A DNA stretch of 64,000 nucleotides from Streptomyces sp. NBC_01460 (lineage in GTDB: Bacteria; Actinomycetota; Actinomycetes; Streptomycetales; Streptomycetaceae). The notes under the pieces are model-generated. The model was not told where the DNA came from and did not search any database. It worked only from the letters and a program-made list of their open reading frames with translations. The translations under genes were made by a program, and so were the position numbers. The DNA is taken from positions 8,494,001 to 8,558,000 of the forward strand of contig NZ_CP109473.1 in NCBI RefSeq assembly GCF_036227405.1. The letters are read 5' to 3'. Shown one piece after another: positions 11,601 through 25,600 of the stretch. Position 1 is the stretch's first letter, and every line of letters begins with the position of its first letter.

Positions 11601-14600
11601 CCTCGGCAACGGCAGTCTGGGCAGCGTCGTCTCCGGCCGGGTCGCCTACGCGCTCGGCCTGGAGGGCCCGGCCGTCACCGTCGACACCGCCTGCTCCTCC
11701 TCGCTGGTCACCCTGCACCTGGCCGCGCAGGCCCTGCGGCAGGGAGAGTGCGATCTCGCCCTGGTGGGCGGCGTCACCGTCATGTCGACCCCCGACACCT
11801 TCGTCGACTTCGCCCGGCAGCGCGGCCTGGCCGCCGACGGCCGCTGCAAGTCGTTCGCCGCGGCCGCCGACGGCACCGGCTGGGGCGAGGGCGTCGGCAT
11901 GCTCGTCGTCGAGCGCCTCTCGGACGCCCGCCGCAACGGCCACCGGGTCCTGGCCACGGTGCGCGGCTCCGCCGTCAACTCCGACGGGGCCTCCAACGGG
12001 CTGACCGCTCCCAACGGCCCCTCCCAGCAGCGCGTGATCCGGGCCGCGCTGAGCGCCGCCGGGCTCACCCCCGCCGACGTCGACGCGGTCGAGGCGCACG
12101 GCACCGGCACCACGCTCGGCGACCCGATCGAGGCCCAGGCCCTGCTGGCCACCTACGGACAGGAGCGGCCCGACGACCAGCCGCTGTGGCTGGGCTCCGT
12201 CAAGTCCAACATGGGCCACACCCAGGCCGCCGCAGGGGTGGCCGGCATCATCAAGATGGTCATGGCGATGCGGCACGGCACCCTGCCGCGCACCCTCCAC
12301 GTCGACGCGCCCTCGCCCCAGGTGGACTGGACGGCGGGCGCGGTGCGGCTCCTCACCGACGAGCGGCCCTGGAGGGCCCCGGACCGTCCGCGCCGCGCCG
12401 GGGTCTCCTCCTTCGGGATCAGCGGCACCAACGCCCACGTCATCCTTGAGGAGTTCACCGACGGCGATCCGGAGACCGAGGAGCCCGGCCCGGCCACCGT
12501 GCCGCCCGTACTCGCCCTCGCGGTCTCCGCACGCTCGCCGGAGGCACTGCGCGGCCAGGCCGCCCGGCTGCGCGACCTGACCGGCACGGCGCCCGCGGAC
12601 CTCGGCCTGGCCCTCGCCACCACCCGCGGCACCCACCCGCACCGCGCGGTCGTCCTGGCCGCCGACGAGCTGCGGACCGCCGAAGCCCTGGAGGCCCTGG
12701 CCCGCGGACACGAGGCGCCCGGCCTGCTCGTCACCGGAGCCGCCACCGACGGCACCCTCGCCCACCTGTTCTCCGGACAGGGCGCCCAGCGGACCGGCAT
12801 GGGCCGCGACTGGTACGACACCTACCCGGTCTACGCCGAACACTTCGACCGCGTGGCCGAACTCTTCGCCAAGCACCTGGAACGGCCGCTCGCCGAGGTG
12901 GTCCTCGGCGACCACCCCGACGTACTGGAGCAGACCGCCTACACCCAGGCAGCCCTGTTCACCACTCAGGTCGCCCTCTACCGCCTGCTGGAGTCCTTCG
13001 GGGTCCGGCCCGCCTGGCTGGCCGGCCACTCCGTCGGCGAGTTCGCCGCCGCGCACGTCGCAGGGGTCTGGTCGCTGCAGGACGCCGTGGCCGCCGTCGC
13101 CGCACGCGGGCGGCTCATGCAGGCGCTGCCCACGGGCGGGGCGATGATCGCCGTACAGGCCTCGGAGGAGGAGGTGGCGCCGCTGCTGGACGAACGGTGC
13201 GGCATCGCCGCGGTCAACGGCCCGCGCGCCGTGGTCGTCTCCGGGGAGGAGGACGCCGTCACCGCCGTCGCCGCGCACTTCACCACCACCCGGCGGCTGC
13301 GCGTCTCGCACGCCTTCCACTCGCCCCGCATGGAGCCCATGCTGGAGGAGTTCCGCCGGGTCATGGCGGCCCTCCCGGCCGCGGAACCGGCCCTGCCGAT
13401 CGTCTCCACCCTCACCGGCGTCCAGGCCACGGCCGCCGAACTCGGCTCCGCCGACTACTGGGTGCGGCACGTACGGCAGACCGTGCGCTTCGCGGACGCC
13501 GTCCGGACGCTGGCCGCACAGGGCGTCGACACCTTCCTCGAACTGGGCGCCGCACCCGTCCTGTCGGCCATGGGCCCGGACTGCCTCGCCGACGCCGAGG
13601 GCACCGCGTTCGTCCCCACGGCCCGCAAGGACACCGCCCAGGTCCCCGGCCTGCTGGCCGCCCTCGCCGCCGTGCACACGCGGGGCACGGACGTCGACTG
13701 GTCGGTCCTGTACGACGGATACACGGGACGCCGCACCGAACTCCCCACCTACGCCTTCGAGCACCGCCATTACTGGCTGCCGACCACCGCCGCCCGGGGC
13801 GACGCCGCCGGGCACGGTCTCGCCGCCGCCGACCACCCGTACGTCAGCGCCCGCCTGGACCTGCCCGGTGACGCCGGACTGCTGCTCACGGGACGGATCT
13901 CCACCGCCACCCATCCGGTGCTCACCCAGCACGCCGTGCTCGGCTCGGTGCTGGTACCCGGCGCCGCCCTGGTCGACCTCGCCCTGCACGCCGGCCGGCT
14001 GACCGGCCGGCCCGTCCTGGAGGAACTCACCCTCCAGGCCCCGCTGGCGCTGCCCGGGGACGGCGCCGTACGCCTCCAGGTCGCCGCGCGGCCCGACGGC
14101 TCCGTGGAGATCCACTCCCGGCCCGAGAACGCCCCCGAGGACGAGGACTGGACGCGGCACGCGACCGGCACCCTCACCGGCACCGGCGCTCTCACCGGCA
14201 CCGAAACCGGCGTGGCAGCCGCCTGGCCGCCACCGGGAGCCGTTCCGCTCGACACCGACGGCCTCTATCCCGGCCTGCACGGCGCGGGCTACGACTACGG
14301 CCCCGTCTTCCGCGGCGTGCGGGCCGCCTGGCGGCTCGGCGACACCGTCCTGGCCGAGCTGGAACTGCCCGCAGACGCACGGCATGACGCCGCCCGGCAC
14401 ACCCTGCACCCCGCGCTGCTGGACTCCGCCCTGCACGCCACGTCCCTCGCCGAGGAGGGCCCCGGCGACGACACGCCCGCCGGCACGATCGCCCTCCCCT
14501 TCGCCTGGACCGGTGTCACCGCGCACGGCCGGGGGACGCTCACCGCCCGCGTCCGCGTCACCCGGGGCGAGGACGGCACCCGGCTCGACCTGACGGACAC

Positions 14601-16488
14601 CGAGGGCAGGCCGCTGGCCACCGTCGAGTCCTACGTCACCCGCCCGGTCACCGCGGACCGGCTCACCGGACGCGCGCGTTCCCTCTACGTCACCGAGGAC
14701 GAACCGCTGCCGGAGTCCGCCGGGCGGCCCGAGCGCCGCACCTGGGCCGTGCTCGGCCCGGACGACGCCGGCCTCGGCGTCCCCGCCCACCCGGGCCTGA
14801 CCGCGATCGAGGGTTCCGCGCCCGAGGTCGTCGTCCTCCCGGTGCGCGCCCCGCACACCGACGGGGAGCAACTGCCGCTGGACCTGCGCACCACGCTGGA
14901 CGCGACGCTCGCGACCGTCCAGGAGTGGCTGGGCGACGAGCGGTGGGCCGGCTCGGTGCTGATGGTGCTCACCGCCGGCACCCTCACCGACGCCGCGGTG
15001 CACGGACTCGTGCGGGCCGCGCAGGCCGAGGACCCGGGCCGGATCGTCCTCGTCGGCCGGACCGGGCCCGACAGTCCCGTACCCGACCGTGCCGCGCTGG
15101 CCGCCGTCCTCGACTCCGGTGAGCCTGAGGTGGTGTGGCGGGACGGCCGGGCCCACGCCCCGCGCCTGACGCGCGCCGCGGATCCGGACACACCGCGTCC
15201 CGCCCGCCCCTGGGGCACCGTCCTCGTCACCGGCGGCACCGGAGGACTCGGCGCCCTGGTGGCCCGTCACCTCGTCACCCGGCACGGCGTCACCCGCCTG
15301 GTCCTCGCCGGCCGGCGAGGACCCTCCGCCCCCGGCGCCGCCGGACTGGCCCAGGAACTGGCCGCCCTGGGCGCCCGAACCGACCTCGTCGCCTGCGACG
15401 TCGCCGACCGGGCCGCACTCGCCGCACTGCTGGCCGCCCACCCCGTCGACAGCGTCGTGCACACCGCCGGCGTCCTCGACGACGGGCTGGTGCCCTCCCT
15501 CACCCCCGAGCGCCTGGACACCGTGCTCCGGCCCAAGGCGGACGCCGCCTGGCACCTGCACCAGCTCACCCTGGACCGGGACCTGTCCCACTTCGTGCTG
15601 TTCTCCTCGGCCGCCGGCACCATCGACGCCGCGGGCCAGGGCAACTACGCCGCCGCCAACACGTTCCTCGACGCCCTGGCCGTCCACCGCGCCGCCCGGA
15701 ACCTGCCGGCCACCTCACTCGCCTGGGGCCTGTGGTCCGGCGGCGGCATGGGAGCCGGCCTCGACCGGGACGACGTACAGCGCATCGAACGGTCCGGTAT
15801 CGGCGCGCTCGACCCGGCCGAGGGACTGGAACTGTTCGACGCGGCCCTGGAGTCCGGGATCCCCGCCCTGGTGCCGGTCCGGCTGGACAACGCCGCCCTG
15901 CGCCGCCGCGGCGACGACGTACCCCCCGTTCTGCGCACCCTGGCCGGTGTCACCGCCCGCGTCGCCCAGGACGACCGGACCCGCACCCTCGGGGAGCGCC
16001 TGGCCGGGCTGCCGGAGGCCGACCACGGGCACACCGTGCTCGAAGCGGTCCGCACCGAGGTCGCCGCGGTACTCGGCCACGACGGTCCCGCGGCCGTCGA
16101 CCCCCGGCGCGCCTTCACCGAACTGGGCTTCGACTCACTCGCCGCGGTCGAACTGCGCAACCGGCTCAACGCCGTCAGCGGACTGCGCCTGCCCTCCACC
16201 CTCATCTTCGACTACGCCACCCCGACGGCCCTGGCGGACCACCTGCTCGACCGGCTCGCACCGGACTCCGGCCCGGAACCGGCCGAGCACCGGCCCGACG
16301 ACGAGGTGCGGGACCTCATCGCCAGGATCCCGGTCGCGAGGATGCGCGAGGCAGGACTGCTCGACGGACTGCTGAAGCTGTCCGGACCCGCGCCGGCCGA
16401 GGCCGCCGCCGAGCCGGTCATGGACATCAAGTCCATGGCCGTGGCCGACCTGGTGCGCGCCGCCCTCAACCGCAGCAGTCCCCGGTGA
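5629..16488 (+). CDS. PKS1: loading ACP, modules 1 and 2
   Basis: Modular type I PKS, 3619 residues from the GTG at 5629 (AGGTGGGA just upstream). An ATG at 5656 with GGAG 8 bases upstream is an equally possible start. It begins with an ACP (phosphopantetheine Ser71, GLDSL) and has no loading KS or AT, so the starter must be delivered by a separate acyltransferase, as VinK does for VinP1. Module 1: KS (Cys301), AT (Ser767, HAFH 864, malonyl type), DH (His1067, Asp1231), KR (from ~1485, Tyr1625; VRD keeps the third acid of the LDD motif), ACP Ser1789. Module 2: KS (Cys2022), AT (Ser2468, HAFH 2561), DH (His2768, Asp2932), KR (LDD, B-type, Tyr3340), ACP Ser3503. All catalytic residues are present, so two trans-type double bonds are predicted. 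The C-terminal docking segment has [11 protein letters not shown], as in PKS5. Confidence 0.95.
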   Translation: MSVESGDAWMNGPGSESALARLLAEAAPTQHRRLVTDLVRTAVTEAVDAARPGTSQTLDPSAPLADQGLDSLAAVDLHRRLTERTGLDLPVGLAYDCPTVRDLADRLLAGNRAADDAPPEPAGDGPADEPVAIVGIGCRFPGGIETPADLWRLLADGGEVLSGFPQDRGWDLKQLFDEDPDVPGSSYARTGGFLDTATEFDAEFFGISPRESLAMDPQQRLVLETSWLALEDAGIDPTTLRRTAAGMFFGAEVQEYGPRLHDAPDGLDAHLLAGNASSVISGRVAYVLGTEGPAVTVDTACSASLVAVHLACRSLLQGESSLALAGGVAVMGGPGVFTAFSRQRGLSADGRCKAFSAAADGTGFAEGVGVLVLERLSEARRNGHQVLAVVRSSAVNQDGASNGLTAPSGTAQQKLIRRALAVAGLGPADVDVVEAHGTGTRLGDPIEATALLATYGQGRPAGAPLLLGSVKSNLGHTQAAAGVAGVIKAVLAMRHGQVPATLHVDAPTPHADWASGSVELVTEPRPWPRTGRPRRAGVSSFGVSGTNAHVILEQPDAGDRAEDADGVRDPDTEAARTTPGREATHAPGAATVPLVFPLSARGEAALRARAADLLSLADATEPADLAHALATTRAALPDRAVLVAADRAELREALTGVASGSTPATGRAGGELGFLFTGQGSQRPGMGRELAAAYPAFADALDDVCAHFDLQLPQPLKSVLFAAPGTPDAELLHRTEYAQPALFAVEVALHRLLESWGMRPDHLAGHSVGEIAAAHVAGVLTLQDATILVAARGRLMQALPEGGAMVAVRAGESDVAPLLTEHTGIAAVNGPASVVISGDLDDVERVAGELSARGHDTKRLRVSHAFHSPLMEPMLAEFRRVAHVLDYAEPTVPIVSTVTGGPVGRELCDPEYWVEHVRARVRFHDAVRWLADAGVRTFLEIGPDAVLTAMGPDCTDAPGTAFLPVLRRGRPEAREAVSALATAHARGVPVDWARHHAGQDARRVELPGYPFQRRRFWLEPGTSADASGLGQIAAGHPLLAAVVAVGAEGVVLTGRLSTRTHPWLADHVIAGRVLMPGTAFVELALRAGDHVGATDLEELTLGSPLVLAPDEDVAVQVAVGEPDDTGRRTVTVHSRADEDAPWTRHAAGVLTDTAPPAARTEPGAWPPPDAEPLDTTEVYADLAGQGYAYGPVFQGLRAAWRHGEHVLAEVALPEDATADAARFGLHPALLDAALHAADLDAPPRGEVLLPFAWTGVRLHTTGASALRVRITRGDGDTIGLHLADTAGAPVADIEAMTSLPVPDDDVLYSVRWSSYPRPLTTAPLRTAVLDGVPRPEGPPHADPAEDPLARAVGALLAAPAPDAVVYRPAGPAGPDAADARAHVLGTLRLLQSWQSDERAAGTRLVLVTGPGSPAHAAVRGLVRSAQAENPGRYVLVEHDGLPSEAELRQVLATGEPEISLAEGRFAVPRLTAEATTAPRPAADWGTVLITGGTGGIGALLARHLVRAHGVRRLVLAGRRGHAPELHAELTGLGADVTVAACDVGDREALRDLLARHPVDSVVHAAGTVRDGIVESLTEDMIDEVFHAKAAGAWHLHELTLDRNLSHFVLFSSLAAVLDGPGQGNYAAANAYLDALAAHREAHGLPATALAWSLWATGTGMGASLDAAALERVAAYGVPGLSAEHSLRLFDAAVRSGSPHLVPVEIDAAAVRRRPDGPPPLLSALVRPVTRRAAAHTAPHQERGAAQLPAADRERALLDLVRTEVAAVLRHDSPSAIDPGRAFTELGFDSLAAVELRNRLNTVTGLRLPATLVFDHPTSHALAQHIRDALFGASRPAGEPAAGPRPADGDDPVVIVGMGCRYPGGVRSPEDLWRLVAEGVDTVGDFPSDRGWDTDSLYDPEPGTPGRTYTREGAFLYDAADFDPGFFGIGPREATAMDPQQRLLLEVSWEALERSAIDPAALRGSRTGVFAGVMYHDYGTWLTEVPDDLAAYLGNGSLGSVVSGRVAYALGLEGPAVTVDTACSSSLVTLHLAAQALRQGECDLALVGGVTVMSTPDTFVDFARQRGLAADGRCKSFAAAADGTGWGEGVGMLVVERLSDARRNGHRVLATVRGSAVNSDGASNGLTAPNGPSQQRVIRAALSAAGLTPADVDAVEAHGTGTTLGDPIEAQALLATYGQERPDDQPLWLGSVKSNMGHTQAAAGVAGIIKMVMAMRHGTLPRTLHVDAPSPQVDWTAGAVRLLTDERPWRAPDRPRRAGVSSFGISGTNAHVILEEFTDGDPETEEPGPATVPPVLALAVSARSPEALRGQAARLRDLTGTAPADLGLALATTRGTHPHRAVVLAADELRTAEALEALARGHEAPGLLVTGAATDGTLAHLFSGQGAQRTGMGRDWYDTYPVYAEHFDRVAELFAKHLERPLAEVVLGDHPDVLEQTAYTQAALFTTQVALYRLLESFGVRPAWLAGHSVGEFAAAHVAGVWSLQDAVAAVAARGRLMQALPTGGAMIAVQASEEEVAPLLDERCGIAAVNGPRAVVVSGEEDAVTAVAAHFTTTRRLRVSHAFHSPRMEPMLEEFRRVMAALPAAEPALPIVSTLTGVQATAAELGSADYWVRHVRQTVRFADAVRTLAAQGVDTFLELGAAPVLSAMGPDCLADAEGTAFVPTARKDTAQVPGLLAALAAVHTRGTDVDWSVLYDGYTGRRTELPTYAFEHRHYWLPTTAARGDAAGHGLAAADHPYVSARLDLPGDAGLLLTGRISTATHPVLTQHAVLGSVLVPGAALVDLALHAGRLTGRPVLEELTLQAPLALPGDGAVRLQVAARPDGSVEIHSRPENAPEDEDWTRHATGTLTGTGALTGTETGVAAAWPPPGAVPLDTDGLYPGLHGAGYDYGPVFRGVRAAWRLGDTVLAELELPADARHDAARHTLHPALLDSALHATSLAEEGPGDDTPAGTIALPFAWTGVTAHGRGTLTARVRVTRGEDGTRLDLTDTEGRPLATVESYVTRPVTADRLTGRARSLYVTEDEPLPESAGRPERRTWAVLGPDDAGLGVPAHPGLTAIEGSAPEVVVLPVRAPHTDGEQLPLDLRTTLDATLATVQEWLGDERWAGSVLMVLTAGTLTDAAVHGLVRAAQAEDPGRIVLVGRTGPDSPVPDRAALAAVLDSGEPEVVWRDGRAHAPRLTRAADPDTPRPARPWGTVLVTGGTGGLGALVARHLVTRHGVTRLVLAGRRGPSAPGAAGLAQELAALGARTDLVACDVADRAALAALLAAHPVDSVVHTAGVLDDGLVPSLTPERLDTVLRPKADAAWHLHQLTLDRDLSHFVLFSSAAGTIDAAGQGNYAAANTFLDALAVHRAARNLPATSLAWGLWSGGGMGAGLDRDDVQRIERSGIGALDPAEGLELFDAALESGIPALVPVRLDNAALRRRGDDVPPVLRTLAGVTARVAQDDRTRTLGERLAGLPEADHGHTVLEAVRTEVAAVLGHDGPAAVDPRRAFTELGFDSLAAVELRNRLNAVSGLRLPSTLIFDYATPTALADHLLDRLAPDSGPEPAEHRPDDEVRDLIARIPVARMREAGLLDGLLKLSGPAPAEAAAEPVMDIKSMAVADLVRAALNRSSPR
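14164..14211 (+). repeat. Short ACCGGCACC-type repeat in DH2
   Basis: Runs of ACCGGCACC separated by CTC/GCT encode a Thr-Gly-rich linker ([16 protein letters not shown]) inside the DH of module 2. Probably a slippage-expanded surface loop between the two hot-dog halves. Confidence 0.6.
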
Positions 16489-16607
16489 CCCGCCGCGGTG
16501 CCGGACGACGCGCCGCGTCCGGCACCGGCGATCCGCGCCCGGCGCAGCTCCACCGCACCCCCATCGCATCATCAGCGCCGTCGAGTCAGCAGGGAGCGAC
16601 ACCGACC

Positions 16608-19600
16608 GTGGACACATCCGTCGAGCAGATCGTCGAGGCGCTGCGCGAGGCCATGCTCGAGAACGAGCGGCTCCGCCGGCACAACGACCGGATCTCCGAA
16701 GCCGCGCACGAGCCCGTCGCCGTCGTCGCCATGAGCTGCCGCTACCCCGGCGGCGTCAGCACACCCGAACAGCTGTGGCAGCTGGTCGACGCCGGAGCGG
16801 ACGCCGTGGGCGACTTCCCCGCCGACCGCGACTGGGACGTCGACGCCATCTACGACCCCGACCCCGACGCTCCCGGCCGCACCCATGTGCGCGAGGGCGG
16901 ATTCCTCCACGACGCGCCGCGGTTCGACCCGGGGTTCTTCGGTATCAGCCCGCGCGAGGCCGTCGCCATGGACCCGCAGCAGCGGCTGCTGCTGGAGACC
17001 GCCTGGGAGGCGTTCGAACGCGCCGGCATCGACCCGCACACCCTGCGCGGCAGCCGCACCGGCATCTACGCGGGCGTCATGTACCACGACTACGGCAGCT
17101 GGCTCACGGATGTTCCCGAGGGCGTCGAGGGCTACCTCGGCAACGGCAACCTCGGCAGCGTCGCCTCCGGCCGGGTGTCCTACACCCTCGGCCTGGAGGG
17201 CCCGGCCGTCACCGTCGACACCGCCTGCTCCTCCTCACTGGTCGCCCTCCACCTGGCCGTCCAGGCCCTGCGCACCGGAGAGTGCGGTCTCGCCCTGGCC
17301 GGCGGGGTGACCGTCATGTCCACCCCGGACACGTTCATCGACTTCTCCCGCCAGCGCGGCCTCGCCCTGGACGGCCGCTGCAAGTCCTTCGCGGAGGGCG
17401 CGGACGGCACCGGCTGGGGCGAGGGCGTGGGCATGCTGCTGCTGGAGCGGCTGAGCGACGCCCGCCGCAACGGCCACCGCGTGCTCGCCCTGGTGCGGGG
17501 CACCGCCGTCAACCAGGACGGCGCCTCCAACGGCCTGACCGCCCCCAACGGCCCCTCCCAGCAGCGCGTCATACGCGCCGCCCTCGCCAACGCCCGCCTG
17601 GAACCGCACCAGGTGCACGCCGTGGAGGCGCACGGCACCGGCACCCCGCTCGGCGACCCGATCGAGGCGCAGGCCCTCATGGCCGCCTACGGCCAGGACC
17701 GCGGGGAACCGCTCTGGCTGGGCTCGGTGAAGTCCAACATCGGGCACACGCAGGCCGCCGCCGGGGTCGCCGGCGTCATCAAGATGGTGATGGCCATGCG
17801 CCACGGCCGGCTGCCCCGGACCCTGCACGCCGAACGGCCCACCTCCCAGGTCGACTGGGAGGCCGGCGCCGTCCAGCTGCTCGCCGAACCGCGCGAGTGG
17901 CCCGCCACCGGCGAGCCCCGCCGCGGCGCCGTGTCCTCCTTCGGGATCAGCGGCACCAACGCCCACGTCATCGTCGAGGCGGCCCCCGACCCCGAGCCGC
18001 GCGCCGAGGAGCCGGTCTGGGACCGGCCGCTGCCCCTGGTGCTGTCCGCCCGTGACGAGCCGGGACTGGCCGCGCAGGCCCGCCGCCTCCTGGACCACCT
18101 CGCGACCGGCACGGATCCCGTGCCCGACGTCGCCCACGCCCTGGCCACCGCCCGCGCCGCCCTGGACCGGCGGGCCGTCGTCGTCGGCGCGGATCTGAGC
18201 GCCGTGACCGCCGGCCTCACCGCCCTGGCCGAGAGCGACCCCGCGTCCGGCGTGGTGCGCGGCACGCCGACGGGGGAGTCCCGCATCGCGTTCGTCTTCC
18301 CCGGGCAGGGCTCCCAGTGGGCCGGCATGGCAGCCGATCTCCTGGACGCCTCTCCGGTGTTCGCCGCCACCATGGCCGACTGCGCCGAGGCGCTCGCCCC
18401 CTTCACCGACTGGGATCTCGTCGAGACCGTGCGCGAACGCCGCCCGCTGGAACGGGTGGACGTCGTACAGCCAGCGCTGTGGGCGATCATGGTGTCGCTG
18501 GCCGAGGTGTGGCGCGCCCACGGGGTGCGCCCCGCCGCCGTCATCGGCCACTCCCAGGGGGAGATCGCCGCCGCCTGCGTGGCTGGCGCGCTCAGCCTGC
18601 CCGACGGCGCCCGCGTCGTGGCCCTGCGCAGCCAGGCCATCGCCGAGGCGCTCTCCGGCCGCGGCGGCATGATGTCGGTGGCCCTGCCCGAGTCCCGGGC
18701 ACGCGAACTCGTCGCCGCCCACGACGGGCGGGTCTCCGTGGCCGCGGTCAACGGCGCCTCCTCCGTGGTGCTCTCCGGCGACGCCGACGCCCTCGACGCC
18801 CTGCGCGAGACGATCGTCGCCGACGGCGGTCGCGCCAAGCGGCTGCCGGTGGACTACGCCTCGCACTGCGCCCACGTCGAGTCGATCCGCGAACGGCTCC
18901 TCACCGACCTCGCGGACGTACGGGCGCGCGCCTCGGACGTGCCGTTCTACTCCACCGTCACCAACGGCGTCCTGGACACCACCACGCTGGACGCCGGCTA
19001 CTGGTACACCAACCTGCGCCGGAGCGTCCTGTTCGAGCCGACCACCCGGTCCCTGCTGGACGCCGGCTACGGGGTGTTCGTCGAGTGCAGCCCGCACCCC
19101 GTCCTGCTCAACAGCATCGAGGAGACCGCCCACGCCGCGGACGCGGTCGTCACCGGTCTCGGCTCGCTGCGCCGCGACGACGGAGGCGCCGAACGCCTGC
19201 TCACCTCGCTGGGCGAGGCGTTCGTGGCGGGCGTCCCGGTCGACTGGTCCCCGGCGTTCGCCGGGATGCCGGTGCGGCCGGCGGACCTGCCCACCTACGC
19301 CTTCCAGCGCGAGCGCTACTGGCTCGGCCGGTCCGCGGCCGCCGGCGACGTCACCGCCGCCGGGCTCCAGATCGCCGGCCACCCGCTGCTGGGCGCGGCC
19401 GTCCCGGTCGCCGGTGGTGGCACGCTGTTCACCGGCCGGCTCTCGCTGTCCACCACGCCCTGGCTGGCCGACCACGCGGTCTCCGGCACCACCCTGCTGC
19501 CCGGCACCGCACTGGTCGAACTGGCGCTGAGCGCCGGCCACGGCCTCGGTTGCGGACACGTCACCGAACTCACCCTGCAGGCACCCCTGCTGCTGCCCGA

Positions 19601-22600
19601 GCGGGGCGCCGTCCAGCTCCAGCTGCATGTGGCCCCTGCCGGCGACCACGGGCTCCGCGCGGTGACCGTCCACTCCCGCCCCGAGGGCACCGACGAGGCA
19701 GCCTGGGCCCTGAACGCCTCGGGCCTGCTCGCCCCGCAGACCGCGCCGCCCGCCTTCGACCTCGCGGCCTGGCCGCCCCACGGCGCCGAACCGGTCCCGG
19801 TGGACGACGCCTACGCCCGGCTGGCGGCTCTCGGGTACGACTACGGGCCGGCCTTCCAGGGCCTGCGCGCGGCCTGGCGGCGCGGCGACGAGACGTACGC
19901 CGAGGTCGAACTGCCAGGCGAGGAAGCCGGCTTCGGCCTCCACCCGGCCCTGTTCGACGCCGCCCTGCACGCCGACGGCCTCGACGCGCACGGCCAGGGG
20001 ACGGCCCGGCTGCCCTTCGCCTGGACCGGTGTGTCGCTGTACGCGGCAGGGGCCACCGCCCTGCGGGTCCGCCTCCGCGGCGGCGACACGCTCTCCCTGG
20101 AACTGGCCGACCCCACCGGCGCCCCGGTCGCCTCCGTCGAGGCCCTGGTCTCCCGCCCGGTCGACGGCCGGGCGCTGGCCTCCCCGGTCCGCGCCGACGA
20201 CCTGTACCGGCTGGACTGGCCCCTGGTACCCGTACCGGATGCGGCGACTCCCGCCCACGCCGTACTGGACGGGAGGGGCGCGGCCGCGCTCGCACCGCTG
20301 CCCGACTGGGTGGTCCTGCCGGTGGCCGGCGGCGACGACCCGGTGGCATCGGTGCGCGAGGCGACCGAACGGGTCCTGACCGCCCTGAAGGACTGGCTGG
20401 CGGACGAACGGACCGCGGAGGCCCGCCTCCTGGTCCTCACCGGTGGCGCGGTCACCACCGGCGACGAGGGCGCCGTCGACCTGGCGGGCGCCGCCGTGTG
20501 GGGCCTCGTCCGCGCCGCCCAGGGCGAGCACCCGGACCGCATCGTCCTCGTGGACGGCGCCCCTGGCACGGCGGGCAGCGACGACGGCGACCGGATCGCC
20601 GACGCCGTCCGCGCCGCCGCGGCGAGCGGCGAACCGCAGCTGGCCCTGCGCGCAGGCACTGTCCGGGTGCCCCGGCTGGCCCGCGCCGTCGTACGGGGGA
20701 GCGCCGCCCCGCTCGACCCCGACGGCACCGTACTGATCACCGGCGGCACCGGCGTGCTCGGCGCCGTGGTCGCCCGGCACCTGGCCACCGGCCACGGCGT
20801 GCGCCGGCTGGTCCTGGCCGGGCGCAGCGGCACCGCCGCCGACGACTTCGCCGACCTCGCCGAGCAGGGCGTCCAGGTCGTCGTCGCCCGCTGCGACGCC
20901 GCCGAACACGACGAGCTGGCCGCGCTCCTGGCCGGCGTACCCGCGGCGCATCCCCTGACCGCCGTGGTGCACCTCGCGGGCGTCCTCGACGACGGACTGG
21001 TCACCGACCAGACCCCCGAGCGCCTGGACGCCGTGCTGCGGCCCAAGGCGGACGCCGCCTGGAACCTGCACGAGCTCACCCGGGACATGGATCTCGCGGC
21101 GTTCGTGCTGTTCTCCTCGGCCGCCGGCACCGTCGACGGAGCCGGACAGTCCGGATACGCCGCCGCCAACGCGTTCCTCGACGCCCTCGCCGCGCACCGG
21201 GCCTCCCTGGGGCTGCCGGCGCTCTCGCTGGCCTGGGGCTTCTGGGAACAGCGCACCGGCATGACCGCCCACCTCACCGACACCGACGTCGAGCGCATGA
21301 CGCGCGCGGGAGTCCGGCCCCTGCCCACCGAGGAGGGACTGCGGCTGCTCGACACCGCGCTCGCCGCCGACGAACCGCTGCTGCTGCCCATCGGCCTGGA
21401 CCTGCGTGCCCTGCGCGGCGCCGACGGTGTCCCGGCCCTGCTGCGCGGTCTGGTGCCCGCCCCCGCCCGCCGGGCCGCTGCCGCAAGGGCAGCCGGCGCC
21501 TCCCTGGCCGACCGGCTGGCCGCTCTGGGCCCCGCCGAACGGGACGCGGAGCTGATGGAACTGATCCGCACCCAGGTGGCCGCGGTCCTCGGTCACGGGA
21601 CCGACATGGTGCTCGACCCGCGCCGCTCCTTCCGCGAGGCCGGGTTCGACTCGCTGACCGCGGTCGAGCTGCGCAACCGGCTGGGCGGCGCCGTCGGCCT
21701 GCGGCTGCCCGCCACCCTCGTCTTCGACCACCCCGACGCCGACGCCCTGGTGCGATACCTGAGGACGGAACTCCTCGGCGACGCCGCGGACGCCCCCGGC
21801 ACCGCGGCACCGGAGACGGCCTACGCGGCGGACGAACCCGTGGCGATCGTCGGCATGGCCTGCCGCTACCCCGGTGGTGTCACCACCCCCGAGGAGCTCT
21901 GGCGGCTGCTCGCCGACGGCGGGGACGGCATCGGCGACTTCCCGGACGACCGGGGATGGGACCTGGACACCCTGTACGACCCGGAGCCCGGTAAGCCGGG
22001 CCACTGCAGCACCCGCTCGGGCGGATTCCTGTACGACGCCGCCGACTTCGACCACGACTTCTTCGGCATCGGCCCCCGCGAGGCCCTCGCCATGGACCCG
22101 CAGCAGCGGCTGCTGCTGGAAACCTCCTGGGAGGCACTGGAGCGCGCCGGCATCGACCCGCACAGCGTGCGCGGCAGCCGCACCGGGGTGTTCGCCGGCG
22201 TGATGTACCACGACTACGGCAGCCGACTGCGCGACGTCCCCGAGGCCGTCCGCGACTACCTCGGCAACGGAAGCCTCGGCAGCGTCGTCTCGGGCCGGGT
22301 CGCCTACGCCCTCGGCCTGGAGGGCCCCGCCCTCACCGTCGACACGGCCTGCTCCTCGTCGCTGGTGGCGCTGCACCTGGCCGCGCAGGCGCTACGACGG
22401 GGCGAGTGCACCCTGGCGATGGCGGGCGGAGTCTCCGTGATGTCGACCGTCGACACGTTCGTCGACTTCAGCAGACAGCGCAATCTCGCCGCGGACGGCC
22501 GCGTCAAGTCCTTCGCCGAGGAGGCGGACGGCACGGCCCTGTCGGAGGGCGTCGGTGTGCTGGTGTTGGAGCGGTTGTCGGATGCTCGGCGGTCGGGGCA

Positions 22601-25600
22601 TCGGGTGTTGGCGGTGGTGCGGGGGAGTGCGGTGAATCAGGATGGTGCGTCGAATGGTCTGACGGCGCCGAATGGTCCGTCTCAGCAGCGGGTGGTGCGG
22701 CAGGCGTTGGTGTCGGCGGGGGTGTCGGCTGCTGAGGTGGATGTGGTGGAGGCGCATGGGACGGGGACGGAGTTGGGTGATCCGATCGAGGCTCAGGCGT
22801 TGTTGGCTGTGTATGGGCGGGATCGGTCGGGGGATCGTCCGTTGTGGTTGGGGTCGGTGAAGTCGAACATCGGTCATGCGCAGGCGGCTGCGGGTGTGGC
22901 GGGTGTGATGAAGATGGTGTTGGCGTTGGGGGAGGGGGTGTTGCCGCGGACGTTGGGTGTGGGTGTGCCGTCGCGGAAGGTGGAGTGGGGTGCGGGGCGG
23001 GTTCGGTTGCTGGAGGTGGAGCGTCCGTGGGTGCGGGGTGAGCGGGTGCGTCGTGCGGGGGTGTCGTCGTTCGGGATCAGTGGGACCAATGCACACGTGA
23101 TCCTGGAGGAGGCCCCCGACGACGACACCGGCCCCCACACCGAGGCCGGGATCCAGGCCCCCCTGCTGCCCGTGGTCCTCTCCGGCGCCACCCCGGGGGC
23201 ACTGGCCGACCAGGCCGACCGGCTGCGCGCCGTCGCCGACGAGCGGATCACCGACCTCGTCCACTCCCTGTCCACGGGCCGTGCCGCCCTCACCCACCGG
23301 GGCGCGGTCGTCGCCCGTGACCGGGACGAACTGCTGGCCGGCCTGACCGCGCTGGCCGACGGCGCCACCAGCGACACCGTCGTGCGCGGCCGCCCCGTCG
23401 CCGGCCGCACCGCCTTCCTGTTCACCGGGCAGGGCGCCCAGCGGGCAGGCATGGGCCGTGGCCTGTACGACGCCCACCCCGCTTTCCGGCGGGCACTGGA
23501 CGAGGTGTGCGAGGCACTGGACGCCCACCTGGACCGCCCGCTGCGCGAGGTCATGTGGGCCGAACCGGGTAGCGACGCGGCCGGGTCGCTCGATTCCACG
23601 CTCTACACCCAGAGCGCCCTGTTCGCGGTGGAGACGGCCCTGTACCGCCTGCTGGAGTCCTACGGCATCCGCCCGGACCGGCTGGCCGGCCACTCCATCG
23701 GCGAACTGACCGCGGCCCACGTCGCCGGTGTCTGGGACCTCGCGGACGCGGCCCGGCTGGTCACCGCGCGCGGCCGGCTCATGCAGGCCCTGCCCGAGGG
23801 CGGCGCCATGCTCGCCGTGGACGCGGCCGAGGCCGAGGTGCTGCCGCACCTCGGCCCCGACCTGTCCTTGGCCGCCGTCAACGGCCCGCGCGCGGTCGTG
23901 GTCTCCGGTACGCGGGCGGCGGTTGAGGCGGTCGCCGCCGCCTTCGCCGACCGCCGCACCAAGCGGCTGCGCGTCAGCCACGCCTTCCACTCGCCCCTCA
24001 TGGACCCGATGCTGGCCGAGTTCGAGAAGGCCGCTCGCGAACTGAGTTACGCCGCGCCCACGATCCCCGTCGTCTCCGACGTCACCGGCACGTACGCCAC
24101 CGAGGACGAGCTGTGCTCGCCCGAGTACTGGGTGCGTCACGTCCGGGAGACGGTCCGCTTCGGGGACGCGATCCGCGCCCTGGAGGACGACGGCGTCCGC
24201 ACCTTCCTCGAACTCGGCCCCGACGCCGTCCTGTCGGCGATGGGCGCGCACGCCCTCGCCGACCCGGAGCGGTCGGTGTTCGTGCCGGCCCTGCGCCGTG
24301 AGCGTGACGAGGAGGTGACGCTCGCCGGGCTCGTCGCCGCCGCCCACGTCCGCGGTCTGCCCATCGACTGGCCGGGAGCTCACGCCGGGACCGACGCCCG
24401 CCGCGTCGACCTGCCGACGTACGCCTTCCAGCGACAGCGGCTCTGGCTGACGGACGGGCCCGGGACGGCCACCGACGCAAGCGGGCTCGGCCAGTCGCCC
24501 GCCGGGCACCCGATGCTCGGCGCCGCCCTCACCCTCGCCGCCGCCGACACCGTCGCGCTGACCGGCCGCCTCTCCCTGGCCACCCATCCCTGGCTGGCCG
24601 ACCACGCCGTCGCGGGGGTCGTCCTGGTCCCCGGCAGCGCCTTCGTGGAACTCGCCCTCCAGGCCGGCGACCGCGCAGGCTGCCCGCACGTGGAGGAACT
24701 CACCCTGGAGCGGCCGCTGGTACTTCCCCGCCACGGTTCCGTGCACCTCCAGGTGACCGCCGCGGCTCCCGGCACCGACGGACGCAGGCAACTGGCCGTG
24801 CACGCCCGGCCCGAGGGCACCGACGACGACTGGACCCGGCACGCCACCGGAGTCCTCGCCCCGCAGACCGCTCCCGAACCGGCCCCCGTCGCCGTGTGGC
24901 CGCCCGAGGGAGCCGTCCCCGTCGAGGTGAGCGGTCTGTACGGCCACCTCGCCGAGCAGGGGTACGGCTACGGCCCGCTGTTCCGCTGCCTGCGCGCCGC
25001 CTGGCGGCTCGGGGACGAGGTCTTCGCCGAACTCGCCCTCCCCGAAGCCGACGCGGCCGACGGCTTCGGACTGCACCCGGCGCTCCTCGACTCCGCGCTC
25101 CACGCCATCGACCTGCTCGACGGCCAGGACCCGACCGTCATGACCTTGCCCTTCGCCTGGGAGGGCGTCACCCTGCACGCCACCGGCGCCACCGCCCTGC
25201 GGCTGCGGCTCACCCCGCACGGCACCGACCACATGACCCTGGCCCTGTACGACGCCTCGGGCGCGCCGGTCGCCGAGGCGGCGTCGCTGCGCATCCGCCA
25301 GGTGACGGCCGAGCAGCTGAACGCCTCGGCCTCCGCCCCCGGTGACCTGTTCAGCGTGCGCTGGACCCCGGCGGAGGTGACCACCGACGGGGCGGCGGCC
25401 GAGCCCCGCACCCTGACCGTGACCCTGGACGACGCCTCGGACGCCGACCTGCCGGCCCGGGCCCGCGAGACCGCCGTACGCACCCTCGCCGCGCTCCAGG
25501 AGCACCTGGCCGGACCTGCGGACGGCACCCCCCTGGTCGTCGTCACCCGGTCCGCGGTCGCCGTCACCCCCGACGGGGCGCCGGACCCGGCCCAGGCCGT

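Noticed and set aside
15135..16607. N-terminal extension of the PKS2 frame
   Set aside because: The frame stays open upstream only because it overlaps PKS1 out of frame; the Arg/Pro-rich translation is not protein-like and the docking helix starts after 16608. Same for the extensions 40357-41145 (PKS5), 54027-56636 (PKS6), 35535-36323 (PKS4) and 1495-2601 (decarboxylase).
22552..23117. Atypical tract considered as an insertion sequence or phage remnant
   Set aside because: It codes in frame for the normal KS sequence with all motifs, has no inverted ends or target duplication; homologous recombination explains it better.
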